Positions 16,908 to 24,985 of a stretch of DNA of 64,000 bases are shown piece after piece. This DNA comes from Leptolyngbya sp. FACHB-8. Lineage in GTDB: Bacteria; Cyanobacteriota; Cyanobacteriia; Elainellales; Elainellaceae. The notes under the pieces were generated by a model. That model made no database searches, was not told where the DNA came from, and worked only from the letters and a program-made list of their open reading frames with translations. Position 1 is the stretch's first letter; each line of letters starts with the position of its first letter. Location: positions 62,001 through 126,000 of the forward strand of contig NZ_JACJOO010000050.1 in the NCBI RefSeq assembly GCF_014695575.1, in the 5' to 3' direction. The position numbers and the translations under genes were made by a program.

Positions 16908-18734
16908 ATGCTGATCGGCGGGCGCTACGAGACAATCCGCGAATTGGGCCGGGGAGGCTCTGGGAGAACTTACCTGGCGGAAGACACCTATCGCCGGGGC
17001 AACCCCAAGTGCGTTGTTAAAAAGCTACAACCCACTTCAAAACTCCCTTCGGTTCTAGAAAAAGCCCGTATGATTTTCGATACTGGGGTTCAGGAGCTTT
17101 ACGACCTGGGAGCAACGGGGGCAACACCACGGTTGCTCGACCATCTAGAGCAGGCCGGGGAGTTTTATCTCGTCCAAGAACTGGTTGATGGTCATGATTT
17201 GCGGCAGACCTTTGTGCTGGGCGATCGTTGGGACGAAAAAGACGTAGTTGCCCAACTGCGCGAAATTCTAGAGTTATTAGTTGTGTTTCACGAGCGGGGC
17301 ATTGCTCATCAAGACGTGAAGCCGCAAAATTTGATCCGCCGTTGGAAGGACAAGAAGCTGATGCTTTCTGATGTCGGTGGCATTAAAGTCATTCGGCACC
17401 TTACCCTAACTCCAACCGGAGAGCCCAAGTATACGACCCCCGTGGGTACTCCGGGCTACATGCCTAAGGAACAGATCGATGGCGTCCCGACTCCTGCTAG
17501 CGATGTCTATGCGGTGGGCATGATGGGCATTCAGGCGCTCACCGGTTATACCCCCAACCAGCTTCCCCGCAACCCCGCAACGCGGATTGTAGAGTGGCAT
17601 GACCAGGCCGCCGTTAGTCCTGAATTGATGAAAATTCTGGATCAGATGGTGCATCCCGATATGGCAGAGCGGTACCCAACTGCGATGGCTGCCCTAGCGG
17701 CATTGCCCAGCCCCAAACAACGGGGTCTCTCCCCAGAAGAACTGGCTGAATTTTTAGGAGAGCCACCACCGCCCACCTACGAAATGGTGATTGAACCCCA
17801 CTTCTCCTTTGCCCGAGATTTCTCGGAAGGGCTGGCGGCAGTCATGGTAGAAGACCGCCTGGGTTACATCGACAAGGCGGGGCGGTTTATCATTCCCCCT
17901 CTGCTCGAAGTTGATCCCTTAAGCCTGTATCGAGAAGGGGCGTACCAATTTTCTGAGGGGTTATCGCGAATGGCGATCGACCACCAGTGGGGCTACATTG
18001 ACCCAGCGGGCAAAATCTTGATTCCCCCCCAATTTGATGGAGCTGAGAATTTCTCCAATGGGTTAGCGCGGGTGGAGGTGGAGCATCGTTACGGTTACAT
18101 CAATAAGCGAGGTAAGTTTGCGATCGCCCCCTCCTTTGAAAGTGCCTCCCACGCCTTTCGGGAAGAAGTGGCAGCGGTAGAAATTGACCACAAGTACGGT
18201 TATGTGAATCGCCACGGCGCTGTCGTCATTCGGCCGCAATTTGACAGTGCCGACTATTTCCACGAAGGACTGGCTCGCATTACCCTTGATGGCAAGTATG
18301 GCTTCATCAACAAGAGTGGAGAGTTGGTCATTCCCGCCGAGTTTGACGTCGCCCACACCTTCAGCCAGCAGTTGGCTCGGGTGCGTATTGATGGCAAATA
18401 TGGCTACATCGACAAAACCGGTAAAACCGTTATTGCCCCTGCCTTTGATGATACGTTTAGCTTTACCGAAGGCTTAGCCCTAGTGCGGAATGAGAATCAC
18501 TATGGCTTCATCAACCCCCTGGGGCACATGGTCATCCCCCTGCGATTTGAAGATGCTTACCCCTTCTCGGAGGGATTGGCGGCGGTGAAGATGGGCAATC
18601 TATGGGGTTACATTAACCCGCAGGGCGAGTTTCTTGTAGAGCCACAATTTGAAGATGCCAGCTCTTTCCGAGGCGGTCGCGCTGCTGTCAAGAAGGGCAA
18701 TGGTTGGGGATACCTGGGCGTTGTACATCCTTAA
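16908..18734 (+). CDS. Serine/threonine protein kinase with WG (KWG) repeats
   Basis: The 608-residue protein has an N-terminal eukaryotic-type kinase (residues ~1-270) and nine WG/YG repeats (~290-605, each 'xGYINxxGxxVIxPxFDxAxxFxEGLAxV'), probably a beta-rich interaction surface. In the kinase, the Gly-rich loop ('ELGRGGSGRTYLAED') and ATP-binding Lys ('CVVKKL') are standard. The catalytic loop is 'HQDVKPQN' (His134-Gln135-Asp136, a non-RD kinase), the metal motif is DVG (Asp155) instead of DFG, and the activation segment ends 'GTPGYMPKE'. Essential Asp and Lys remain, so activity is plausible. No membrane segment is present. It is monocistronic with a good terminator. Confidence 0.9.
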   Translation: MLIGGRYETIRELGRGGSGRTYLAEDTYRRGNPKCVVKKLQPTSKLPSVLEKARMIFDTGVQELYDLGATGATPRLLDHLEQAGEFYLVQELVDGHDLRQTFVLGDRWDEKDVVAQLREILELLVVFHERGIAHQDVKPQNLIRRWKDKKLMLSDVGGIKVIRHLTLTPTGEPKYTTPVGTPGYMPKEQIDGVPTPASDVYAVGMMGIQALTGYTPNQLPRNPATRIVEWHDQAAVSPELMKILDQMVHPDMAERYPTAMAALAALPSPKQRGLSPEELAEFLGEPPPPTYEMVIEPHFSFARDFSEGLAAVMVEDRLGYIDKAGRFIIPPLLEVDPLSLYREGAYQFSEGLSRMAIDHQWGYIDPAGKILIPPQFDGAENFSNGLARVEVEHRYGYINKRGKFAIAPSFESASHAFREEVAAVEIDHKYGYVNRHGAVVIRPQFDSADYFHEGLARITLDGKYGFINKSGELVIPAEFDVAHTFSQQLARVRIDGKYGYIDKTGKTVIAPAFDDTFSFTEGLALVRNENHYGFINPLGHMVIPLRFEDAYPFSEGLAAVKMGNLWGYINPQGEFLVEPQFEDASSFRGGRAAVKKGNGWGYLGVVHP

Positions 18735-18779
18735 AGCAATAAGCAGGACATAGCATTGCTATGCCCTGCTTATTGCTTT
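18733..18779. terminator. Bidirectional hairpin between kinase and sodC
   Basis: 15-bp arms 18733-18747 and 18765-18779 with an inner ATAGCA/TGCTAT extension. The arm ends are A/T-rich, followed by TTTATTT on the plus strand. It separates convergent genes. Confidence 0.8.
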
Positions 18780-18796
18780 ATTTCAACAGAACTGTT

Positions 18797-19351
18797 TTAT
18801 TCAGCAACTTGGACAATGCCGCAAGCGATGCGTCCGCCCGCATCTCCGGTGGGTTGCACATAGGAATCAACTTTTTCGTGGAGAATGACCGCGTGGTTGG
18901 CGATCGCATACTTTCCATCGGTCAGAGTTAAACCTGGAATTTCCTCCCGATACGAACCGCTACCATCAGCAGCAATGGTTAAATTGCCTAAATCTCCGGC
19001 ATGAGCATTGGCGAATCCATCACGCTGAAGATTGCCATGGGGAGAACCATCTGGATTAAAGTGCCCCCCAGCCGCATTTCCAGCATCTGCGCAACTGGCA
19101 TTCTCGTGGATATGAAAACCATGTGGGCCGGCCGGGGCTCCGGTCACCTGAGCTTCAACTAAAACGCCCGACTCCGTAGGAGTAAACGTTATTTCTCCTC
19201 GCAGGCTATTGTCTGAGGAAGTGCTCTCCAGAGTTGCAGTAGACAGGGATTCGGCCCAGGCTTCTCCTTGCACTCCTAAATACAGGAATACCACCAATCC
19301 CAATAGAGCTAGAACGGACAAGAGGCGAGTAAGTCTACGTGCAGCTAGCAT
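18797..19351 (-). CDS. sodC: Exported Cu/Zn superoxide dismutase
   Basis: This enzyme dismutates superoxide in the periplasm or lumen. The 184-residue precursor has an N-terminal signal/anchor ('LLSVLALLGLVVFLYLGVQGEAWA'). The mature domain carries all the metal-binding features: 'GFHIHENASC' (copper His pair and disulfide Cys), 'AGGHFNPDG' (bridging His), 'NAHAGDLGN' (zinc ligands), 'NHAVILHEKVDSY' (copper His) and 'GDAGGRIACG' (catalytic Arg and second Cys). Cu/Zn SOD is less common in cyanobacteria than the Fe, Mn or Ni enzymes. It is divergent from the glycosyltransferase pair, with a 25-bp-arm palindrome in the shared promoter region. Confidence 0.93.
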   Translation of the reverse strand: MLAARRLTRLLSVLALLGLVVFLYLGVQGEAWAESLSTATLESTSSDNSLRGEITFTPTESGVLVEAQVTGAPAGPHGFHIHENASCADAGNAAGGHFNPDGSPHGNLQRDGFANAHAGDLGNLTIAADGSGSYREEIPGLTLTDGKYAIANHAVILHEKVDSYVQPTGDAGGRIACGIVQVAE

Positions 19352-19439
19352 GGGTTAAACAGAGGTAAGGGGCTAGAACGTCTCTATCATACTGGGAATG
19401 GCAGGAACTCGAAACCTCTGTGAATAAGGTTTTAGGCAT

Positions 19440-19494
19440 GAGTTTAGTTGCTGTGGAGGAAAGGCTAAGCCTTTCCTCCACAGCAACTAAACTC
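19440..19494. repeat. Perfect 25-bp-arm palindrome in a divergent promoter region
   Basis: Arms 19440-19464 and 19470-19494, loop CTAAG. It lies 89 bp upstream of sodC and 105 bp upstream of the glycosyltransferase, both reading away from it, so it cannot be a terminator for either. Confidence 0.75.
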
Positions 19495-19599
19495 AGAGTT
19501 GATCAGCTCCTCTCCCATATGGGCAAAAGGCAAACAGAGCCATAGCTTTCCAAAGGGACAAGGGAACAGGTATGGTAGGGAGCGAATTTTTATGTTGGT

Positions 19600-21231
19600 G
19601 TGGCGATCGCAATGCCTTCACAACCCAGCCCAACTGCTTTCATCCGAACTGTCTGGCCAGTGGTACTGGGGCTCCTAATCTTACTCGGTATCGGCTTCCG
19701 GGTTAACCAATTAGATACTCCCGTGTTCTGGGTGGATGAGGTTGCAACGGCAACACGGGTCTCCGGCTACACCCAGGCTGAAATTTTGGCAGCGGTGGTA
19801 GATGGGCAACGGCGATCGCCCACCGATCTAAAAAAGTATCAACAGGTAGGCGATCGGCCTTTTGGAGCAACGGTTCACGCCTTAACCCGAAGTCCCGAAC
19901 ATGCGCCACTCTACTTTCTGTTGACTCGGGGTTGGATGAGTCTATTTGGCAGTTCCGTCGCTGCCATTCGCAGCCTTTCAGTTTTGCTGGGACTATTGCT
20001 ACTACCGGCCCTTTATGGGTTGTGCCGTCAGATCGATCCGTTGCCTAGGATGGCGGAACTGGCCCTGGCTCTGGTATCAATTTCTCCTTACTTTATTGCT
20101 TATTCGCGAGAAGCACGGCCCTACAGTTTGTGGGCACTGGCGTTGGTCCTGGGATGTGGAGCTTTGGCTCGGGCATTGCATCGCACCACCTTTGCAGCCT
20201 GGGCTACCTATAGCTTGATGGTGACGCTAAACCTCTACACCTCATTACTTTTCCTGCCCGTACTCGTTGGGCAAGGAGCTTACGTTGGAGTTCTGGCCCT
20301 GAAAGGCAAGAGCATGGTCTGGAAGCCCTGGTGCTGGGCAGCCGGAATAGGATTTATTGCATTTTTGCCCTGGGTATGGGTCATGGTGCAGAACTGGTCA
20401 GCTCTGGAGTCGAATGTGTCATGGGCAGAGTCGCCATTACCCTGGCCCGTGATCGTTGGCGTATGGCTCTACAGCGTTGCCATTCTAGTGTTTGATGTAC
20501 CGATCGCGCCGTTTCCCAGTGCGATCGCCCTGCTTCAGGGCATTATGGCGCTGTTGGTCCTGGTGACCATGGGTTGGGCTGTCGCGTCAGCGATTCGACA
20601 GGCCGCCTTCCCGCGATGGGGGTTAGGGTTGGCCTTAGCCCTACCCACGCCGCTCGCCCTAGTGTTGCTAGATGGATTACAGGGTGGGCAGGTATCCGCA
20701 ACCTCACGCTATTTATTTCCAGCGCAGTTAGGGCTAGTATTGGCTCTCGCAGGATGGTTGGGGTATGGATGGCATAAACATCCTCAACGTACGAGGGGCA
20801 TCGCGATCGCCCTGCTCTTCCTCTGTTTGTTATCAAATTGCATTGGAGTTGGGCGATCGCCTATGTACCAAAAGGGTCGTAACCTCCATAACGCTGAGAT
20901 TGCCGCTGTTATTAACCAAGTTCCAGCCGCCCTGGTGTTGGCAGAAGCAACCCAAACCTTCGACCTCCTTTCTCTCAGCCATAACCTGGCAGATTCTGTC
21001 AGCCTGAGCATTTTACCGAAAGGAACCGAGGTAGATGCAGTGCCGCTCTGTGAGACAGTAGAGACGGTGTTTTTGCTGAATCCGTCAGTGGAGTGGCGCG
21101 ATCGCCTAATCCAAAAACTTCCACCCACCGCGCAGGTGCAGGAAGCCTATCGCCCCCCTCTTCTTACCGCAAACGACGTCCACCTGTCTCTGTGGCGAGT
21201 GGACGCTACACGACTCTGTCCTGCAAACTGA
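19600..21231 (+). CDS. GT-C-fold (PMT/ArnT-like) membrane glycosyltransferase, copy 1
   Basis: The 543-residue polytopic protein has the GT39/GT83-like layout. After the first helix comes the acidic catalytic motif 'TPVFWVDEVATATRVSGY', and further on 'LTRSPEHAPLYFLLTRGWMSLFG', the conserved loop-1 helix region. About ten more helices follow, with a soluble C-terminal part. Such enzymes use a polyprenyl-linked sugar to glycosylate a lipid or protein on the outer face of the membrane. Acceptor and donor cannot be inferred. The paralogue downstream starts 1 bp after its stop, so the two are an operon and likely arose by tandem duplication. ATG may also be taken at 19612. Confidence 0.85.
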   Translation: MAIAMPSQPSPTAFIRTVWPVVLGLLILLGIGFRVNQLDTPVFWVDEVATATRVSGYTQAEILAAVVDGQRRSPTDLKKYQQVGDRPFGATVHALTRSPEHAPLYFLLTRGWMSLFGSSVAAIRSLSVLLGLLLLPALYGLCRQIDPLPRMAELALALVSISPYFIAYSREARPYSLWALALVLGCGALARALHRTTFAAWATYSLMVTLNLYTSLLFLPVLVGQGAYVGVLALKGKSMVWKPWCWAAGIGFIAFLPWVWVMVQNWSALESNVSWAESPLPWPVIVGVWLYSVAILVFDVPIAPFPSAIALLQGIMALLVLVTMGWAVASAIRQAAFPRWGLGLALALPTPLALVLLDGLQGGQVSATSRYLFPAQLGLVLALAGWLGYGWHKHPQRTRGIAIALLFLCLLSNCIGVGRSPMYQKGRNLHNAEIAAVINQVPAALVLAEATQTFDLLSLSHNLADSVSLSILPKGTEVDAVPLCETVETVFLLNPSVEWRDRLIQKLPPTAQVQEAYRPPLLTANDVHLSLWRVDATRLCPAN

Positions 21232-21232
21232 T

Positions 21233-22909
21233 ATGCCTCGATTTGAGCCTTTAGCGATGCTGACTCCACGTTCATGGGGAGGCCGATTCCCGTTGTGGCG
21301 GCCGAGTCGGATGCTGACCCGCTTCTGGTTTGTGTTTCTGTTGGTGTTACTGCTGCTTGGCTTTGGGTTGCGGTGGGCGCAGCTTGATCAGCGCGTCTTC
21401 TGGGTCGATGAGGTGGCAACAGCTGTGCGCATTGGTGGCTACACCGAAGCGGAAGTGGTGGCGGAAGTTTCAGACGGCCACTTTCGAACTCCAGGCGATT
21501 TACGGCCGTACATTCAGGGGCCAAGCCCGCGCTCTGCCCAGGCTACGCTACAAGCCCTGGCTAACAGCCCCGAACATGCCCCCCTCTACTTTTTAATCGC
21601 GCGACAATGGACAGCACTGTTTGGCCGCAACCCTGAGTCATTACGTAGCCTTTCCGTGATTCTCAGCCTGCTTGCCTTACCAGCCGTGTATTGGTTGTGC
21701 TGGGAGTGGATGTGCTCCTCCCTGGCTGGGTGGCTGGCTGTAGGATTAATGGCCAGTTCGCCCTTGCTTATCGCCTACGCCCAAGAAGCCCGCCCCTACA
21801 GCCTTTGGGTTCTACTGCTGGTGCTCTCCGGAGGAATGTTGTTGCGATCGCTCAATACTGGCAAAGCCCATGATTGGTTCGGCTACAGCCTCAGCCTCAG
21901 CTTATGCCTTTATACGTCGCTGCTTTCAATACCGTTGGCGATCGCCCAGGGCATCTACCTTATTTGCCTGGAAAAGGGTCGTTTAACCCGTACTGTACGG
22001 AGGGGAGGATTAGCGATCGCTGCCAGCTTTGTCTCCTTTGGACCCTGGCTGTGGATTGTTGTATCGCGTTGGGACACGCTGCAAAGTAACACCGTCTGGA
22101 TGCAACAGCCAATGGGATTGGTGGAGCGGATTGGTATTTGGATTTATACCCTCAGCATCCTGGTATTCGACACTCCGGTGGCTCCCCTTGGCACTCCCCT
22201 CTCAAATCTGCAAATTTGCACCTCTATTGTGATTCTGATTGCGTTTGCATGGGCGGCTATGGGTTTGGTGCGCAACACGTCCCCCCGCATTTGGGGCTTC
22301 GTGCTGGCTCTGGGCCTACCAACCCCACTGATGCTAATGCTGGCGGATCTATTGTTGGGCGGAAAACGCTCGACGGCCCCTCGCTACTGGATTCCCACCC
22401 ATGTAGCACTGATTCTAATTGTGGCGGGATGGCTGGGTGTCCAAGCGGCCTACAAGTATTACCCAAAAGACTGGAACCGCCGGTGGCAGAAAATTGTTGC
22501 GGTGTTATTAGCGATCGCTCTCACCTGCTCTATTGGCAACCTGTGGCGGTCGCCTCGCTACCTCAAAACCCGAAACCTACACAATCCGGCGATCGCCACC
22601 CTCATCAACCAGGTGCCTCGCCCCCGAGTGTTGGCCGAGCCAACCGAGGTGTATGACTTAATTTCACTCACTCAGTTTCTAAAGCCAGAAGTAGAAATTC
22701 AGGTGGGAGAGGGCGATCGCCTGCTTCAACAACTACGCCCCTGTCAACTCGATACCTTTGTCCTCAATCCCTCTCCAACGCTAATGGAGCAATTCTCCAG
22801 CCGTCCTGGAGCATTACAGGAAGCCTATGTTCCTTCTCGTCTCACGGCCGACGAAATGGCTCTGACTCTTTGGCGTATCGTTCCACCCAATACTTGCTCA
22901 CCAAACTAA
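21233..22909 (+). CDS. GT-C-fold membrane glycosyltransferase, copy 2 (tandem paralogue)
   Basis: The 558-residue paralogue of the preceding gene shares 'VFWVDEVATAVRIGGYTEAE', 'NSPEHAPLYFLIARQWTALFG', 'AYAQEARPYSLWVLLLVLS', 'RSTAPRYWIPTHVALILIVAGWLG' and 'NLHNPAIATLINQVPRPRVLAEPTEVYDLISL', all with direct counterparts in copy 1. Both keep the catalytic Asp-Glu. Spacing is 1 bp (TGA at 21229-21231, ATG at 21233), so translation is probably coupled. Retention of both suggests different substrates or a heteromeric enzyme, which is inference. A palindromic-element cluster follows instead of a simple terminator. Confidence 0.85.
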   Translation: MPRFEPLAMLTPRSWGGRFPLWRPSRMLTRFWFVFLLVLLLLGFGLRWAQLDQRVFWVDEVATAVRIGGYTEAEVVAEVSDGHFRTPGDLRPYIQGPSPRSAQATLQALANSPEHAPLYFLIARQWTALFGRNPESLRSLSVILSLLALPAVYWLCWEWMCSSLAGWLAVGLMASSPLLIAYAQEARPYSLWVLLLVLSGGMLLRSLNTGKAHDWFGYSLSLSLCLYTSLLSIPLAIAQGIYLICLEKGRLTRTVRRGGLAIAASFVSFGPWLWIVVSRWDTLQSNTVWMQQPMGLVERIGIWIYTLSILVFDTPVAPLGTPLSNLQICTSIVILIAFAWAAMGLVRNTSPRIWGFVLALGLPTPLMLMLADLLLGGKRSTAPRYWIPTHVALILIVAGWLGVQAAYKYYPKDWNRRWQKIVAVLLAIALTCSIGNLWRSPRYLKTRNLHNPAIATLINQVPRPRVLAEPTEVYDLISLTQFLKPEVEIQVGEGDRLLQQLRPCQLDTFVLNPSPTLMEQFSSRPGALQEAYVPSRLTADEMALTLWRIVPPNTCSPN

Positions 22910-22922
22910 AATTGACCTAATC

Positions 22923-23003
22923 AACCTCAGTTCGGGATAAGCTGAAGTGCCCATTTTGGTGTGCGAAGCGCACTCAAAAACGTCCTTAACCCGAACTTAG
23001 GTT
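22923..23003. repeat. Family A element, internally deleted copy
   Basis: Shell AACCTCAGTTCGGGATAAG (22923-22941) and CTTAACCCGAACTTAGGTT (22985-23003). Inside, one hairpin keeps only its left arm and apex (CCCATTTTGGTGTGCGAAGCGCAC) and the other only its right end (TCAAAAACG), as if the segment between the two hairpins had been deleted. Confidence 0.7.
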
Positions 23004-23108
23004 ACAGCGCTTTGCGCTTGAGTCAGCCACGGTTATTTTTGTGAGAGCCGCGCGGAGTGCGGCTCTCACAAAAATAACCAGATTTTAAGTGTTTGAAAAG
23101 CGCTGTAA
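23002..23108. repeat. Family G palindromic element
   Basis: Shell TTACAGCGCTTT (23002-23013) and its perfect complement (23097-23108) enclose a perfect 21-bp-arm hairpin (23031-23051, 23059-23079) with loop GCGGAGT. It overlaps the end of the family A copy by 2 bp, indicating adjacent insertion. Confidence 0.75.
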
Positions 23109-23116
23109 TCAATTTG

Positions 23117-23146
23117 CAAGGCTATAGGATTTCTCCTATAGCCTTG
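23117..23146. terminator. Hairpin between convergent genes
   Basis: Perfect 13-bp arms 23117-23129 and 23134-23146 with a TTTC loop. A simple stem unlike the neighbouring composite elements, about 80 bp past the stop of the cNMP-binding gene. Confidence 0.6.
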
Positions 23147-23224
23147 TGATCTTTGAGGGCAAGTATCGCCCTTAAGAGTTGGACTGAAAAACTTTCTGTG
23201 AGGCTTTTGACCTACGAAAGCTCT

Positions 23225-23758
23225 TTAAGACTGGACAAACTCAGGTTCTTGCAATAGGCGCTCAAAGCGAGTTTGGGCAAGCATCAATTGCCCATCTACA
23301 TGACAGGCTGCACGAGCCTCAGAAGCCGCATGGCTTTCCTCACTTAACTGGCGTGTCGTACCCCGCAATCGCTGAGATAGAAGAATCGCTAACGCTCGGT
23401 AGAAACGGCTGGCAAACCCTTCATCTTGCTGTAGCTTTGCAGCCAGTTTTGCACGTGGCACTGCCAGTACTAACGAATCTTCCAGAGTTTGCACGGTCGC
23501 GGATGGAGGGTAAGCATCGATAAACGACATTTCACCAACCACCTCCCCACTGTCTAGTTTCGCGATTTGTCGCTCCATAGCAGAGATGGATACGACCAGT
23601 GCGCCCTCTAGCAAAATATAGAGTGTATTAACGGGTTGGCCTTCTCGAATGAGCGTACTGCCTGCTGCAACGGGAGTTTTCTTACCCACCTGCACCAGCC
23701 AATCTACGTCGCGATCGCTCAATTCGCTCAGAATATAAAGAACCTTTTCCATTTCCAT
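23225..23758 (-). CDS. Cyclic-nucleotide-binding domain protein
   Basis: The 177-residue protein has one CRP-like cNMP-binding beta-roll (residues ~5-125). It contains 'VAAGSTLIREGQPVNTLYILLEGALVV' and 'LDSGEVVGEMSFIDAYPPSATVQTLEDSLVLAV', where the 'GEMSF...PSATV' phosphate-binding cassette is close to consensus but lacks the canonical Arg immediately before SA. A helical tail of ~50 residues has no helix-turn-helix, so it is not a CRP/NtcA-type DNA-binding regulator; it more likely senses a ligand and acts on another protein. Starts at 23758 or 23752 are equally possible. FHA-cyclase and cyclase-like genes elsewhere in the window are possible functional partners. Confidence 0.82.
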   Translation of the reverse strand: MEMEKVLYILSELSDRDVDWLVQVGKKTPVAAGSTLIREGQPVNTLYILLEGALVVSISAMERQIAKLDSGEVVGEMSFIDAYPPSATVQTLEDSLVLAVPRAKLAAKLQQDEGFASRFYRALAILLSQRLRGTTRQLSEESHAASEARAACHVDGQLMLAQTRFERLLQEPEFVQS

Positions 23759-24347
23759 GGTTTAGATGTCCAGTATGAATGCTTACAGGCGTACCGCTTC
23801 GACGCACCCACCGGATGTTGCCATCCAGAAGTTACCAAGAACAAAACTTAAGGCAGATCCCACAATCTCCCACTTTGTATAATGTTTTCTTTGACCACCG
23901 CTTTAATTCGTTACCAAGTTTACAGAGGTTTTATTAATTACTCGAAGTCAGTGAAGGTTCTGTGACTGGCCCTCGTTGGGTGGCTCAAATCAGGAAGGAG
24001 GGCGATCGCCCTTTCCAATTCGTATTTACCCACCCGATCTCCTGACTTGCGCCTTGTACTACACAAGGGCTATTCATATGAGTTGCATTGGCCTTGTGCG
24101 CCTTCGTTCTTTGGAGGGCTTTGACTCTAACCACTTTAGGAAGTGTCAATGGGATTTAGCCCAAAACCGGCTCATCCTTGCTTAAATGCAGGTAAACCTA
24201 ACCGTCCTGAAATCAATCGGGTTTGTCAGGACGATCTTGAGGTCTGTGGCTTGATTTCTCTACATTTTCCGGTGCTGGACGACTTCAAGCTGTTTCAAGT
24301 CTTGTAACCCAAACGTCGGTTTGATCGTTTCGTCTTACTTTAGAGCT
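23759..24347. other. Divergent spacer, no gene supported
   Basis: About 590 bp between divergent genes. A 69-codon open frame at 23976-24185 lacks a ribosome-binding site and a domain. A HIP1 site lies near 24002. No strong palindrome. Confidence 0.4.
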
Positions 24348-24926
24348 ATGCCCTCTACCGCCAAAGCCCCAACCTCTCATCCCGCCTGGGATAATCTGAG
24401 CCTCACCTATCAACCTGATGTGGCTCAGCTAGATAACATCAAGGCCCATCTGGATCTGGTGTTGTTATCTCTGGAAGCCCTGACCGGCCTAGGATCTGAA
24501 GCAATGCTTCAGGCTGCGGAAGCCCTCGATTTAACCGATCGCGTCGGCGATCGCGTTTCCCTCTGGCGGCTCCGCCAGGCCAGCCCCCTGCGGAAGGGCC
24601 AGGGCCGCAAGCGCATGGATGTAGAGGAAGCACGAGCTCTGGTGATGATCATCTGCCATTTGGCAAACCAGCACCAGGAGTTGGTGCGACGTGGGGTAAC
24701 TCTGTTAGAACAACTAACCGAGCAAAACCGCCCCCCCCATGAAGCGGCCCTTCTGGGCGATTACCTGGATAATTTCAATAACATGTACGAGGAGCGCATG
24801 GAGGATGAGGCCAATCCCAATCAACTCTCCTACCTGGCCCTCAAGTTGTTGATTGATCTGCTGTTCTACAGTGCGCCAAATGGTACTCGCCGTTTATGGG
24901 TGTCCCTGATGGAACGCGCTAAATAA
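24348..24926 (+). CDS. DUF3038 protein
   Basis: The 192-residue, mostly helical soluble protein ('DVAQLDNIKAHLDLVLLSLEALTGLGSEAMLQAAEALDL', 'MDVEEARALVMIICHLANQHQELVRRGVTLLEQL', 'LGDYLDNFNNMYEERMEDE') matches what I know of DUF3038, found across cyanobacteria. It is followed at 24986 by a DUF4335 protein; the two are commonly adjacent. I use ATG 24348. Function unknown; the conserved pairing suggests a shared complex or pathway. Confidence 0.75.
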   Translation: MPSTAKAPTSHPAWDNLSLTYQPDVAQLDNIKAHLDLVLLSLEALTGLGSEAMLQAAEALDLTDRVGDRVSLWRLRQASPLRKGQGRKRMDVEEARALVMIICHLANQHQELVRRGVTLLEQLTEQNRPPHEAALLGDYLDNFNNMYEERMEDEANPNQLSYLALKLLIDLLFYSAPNGTRRLWVSLMERAK

Positions 24927-24985
24927 CAACCACCTGCAACGACCCCCTTGCTTGTTGACGCCTGATTACGCACCCCTAAACCCCA

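Noticed and set aside
23976-24185. 69-codon frame in the spacer before the DUF3038 gene
   Set aside because: No ribosome-binding site or domain, and it contains a HIP1 site and promoter-like AT-rich flanks.
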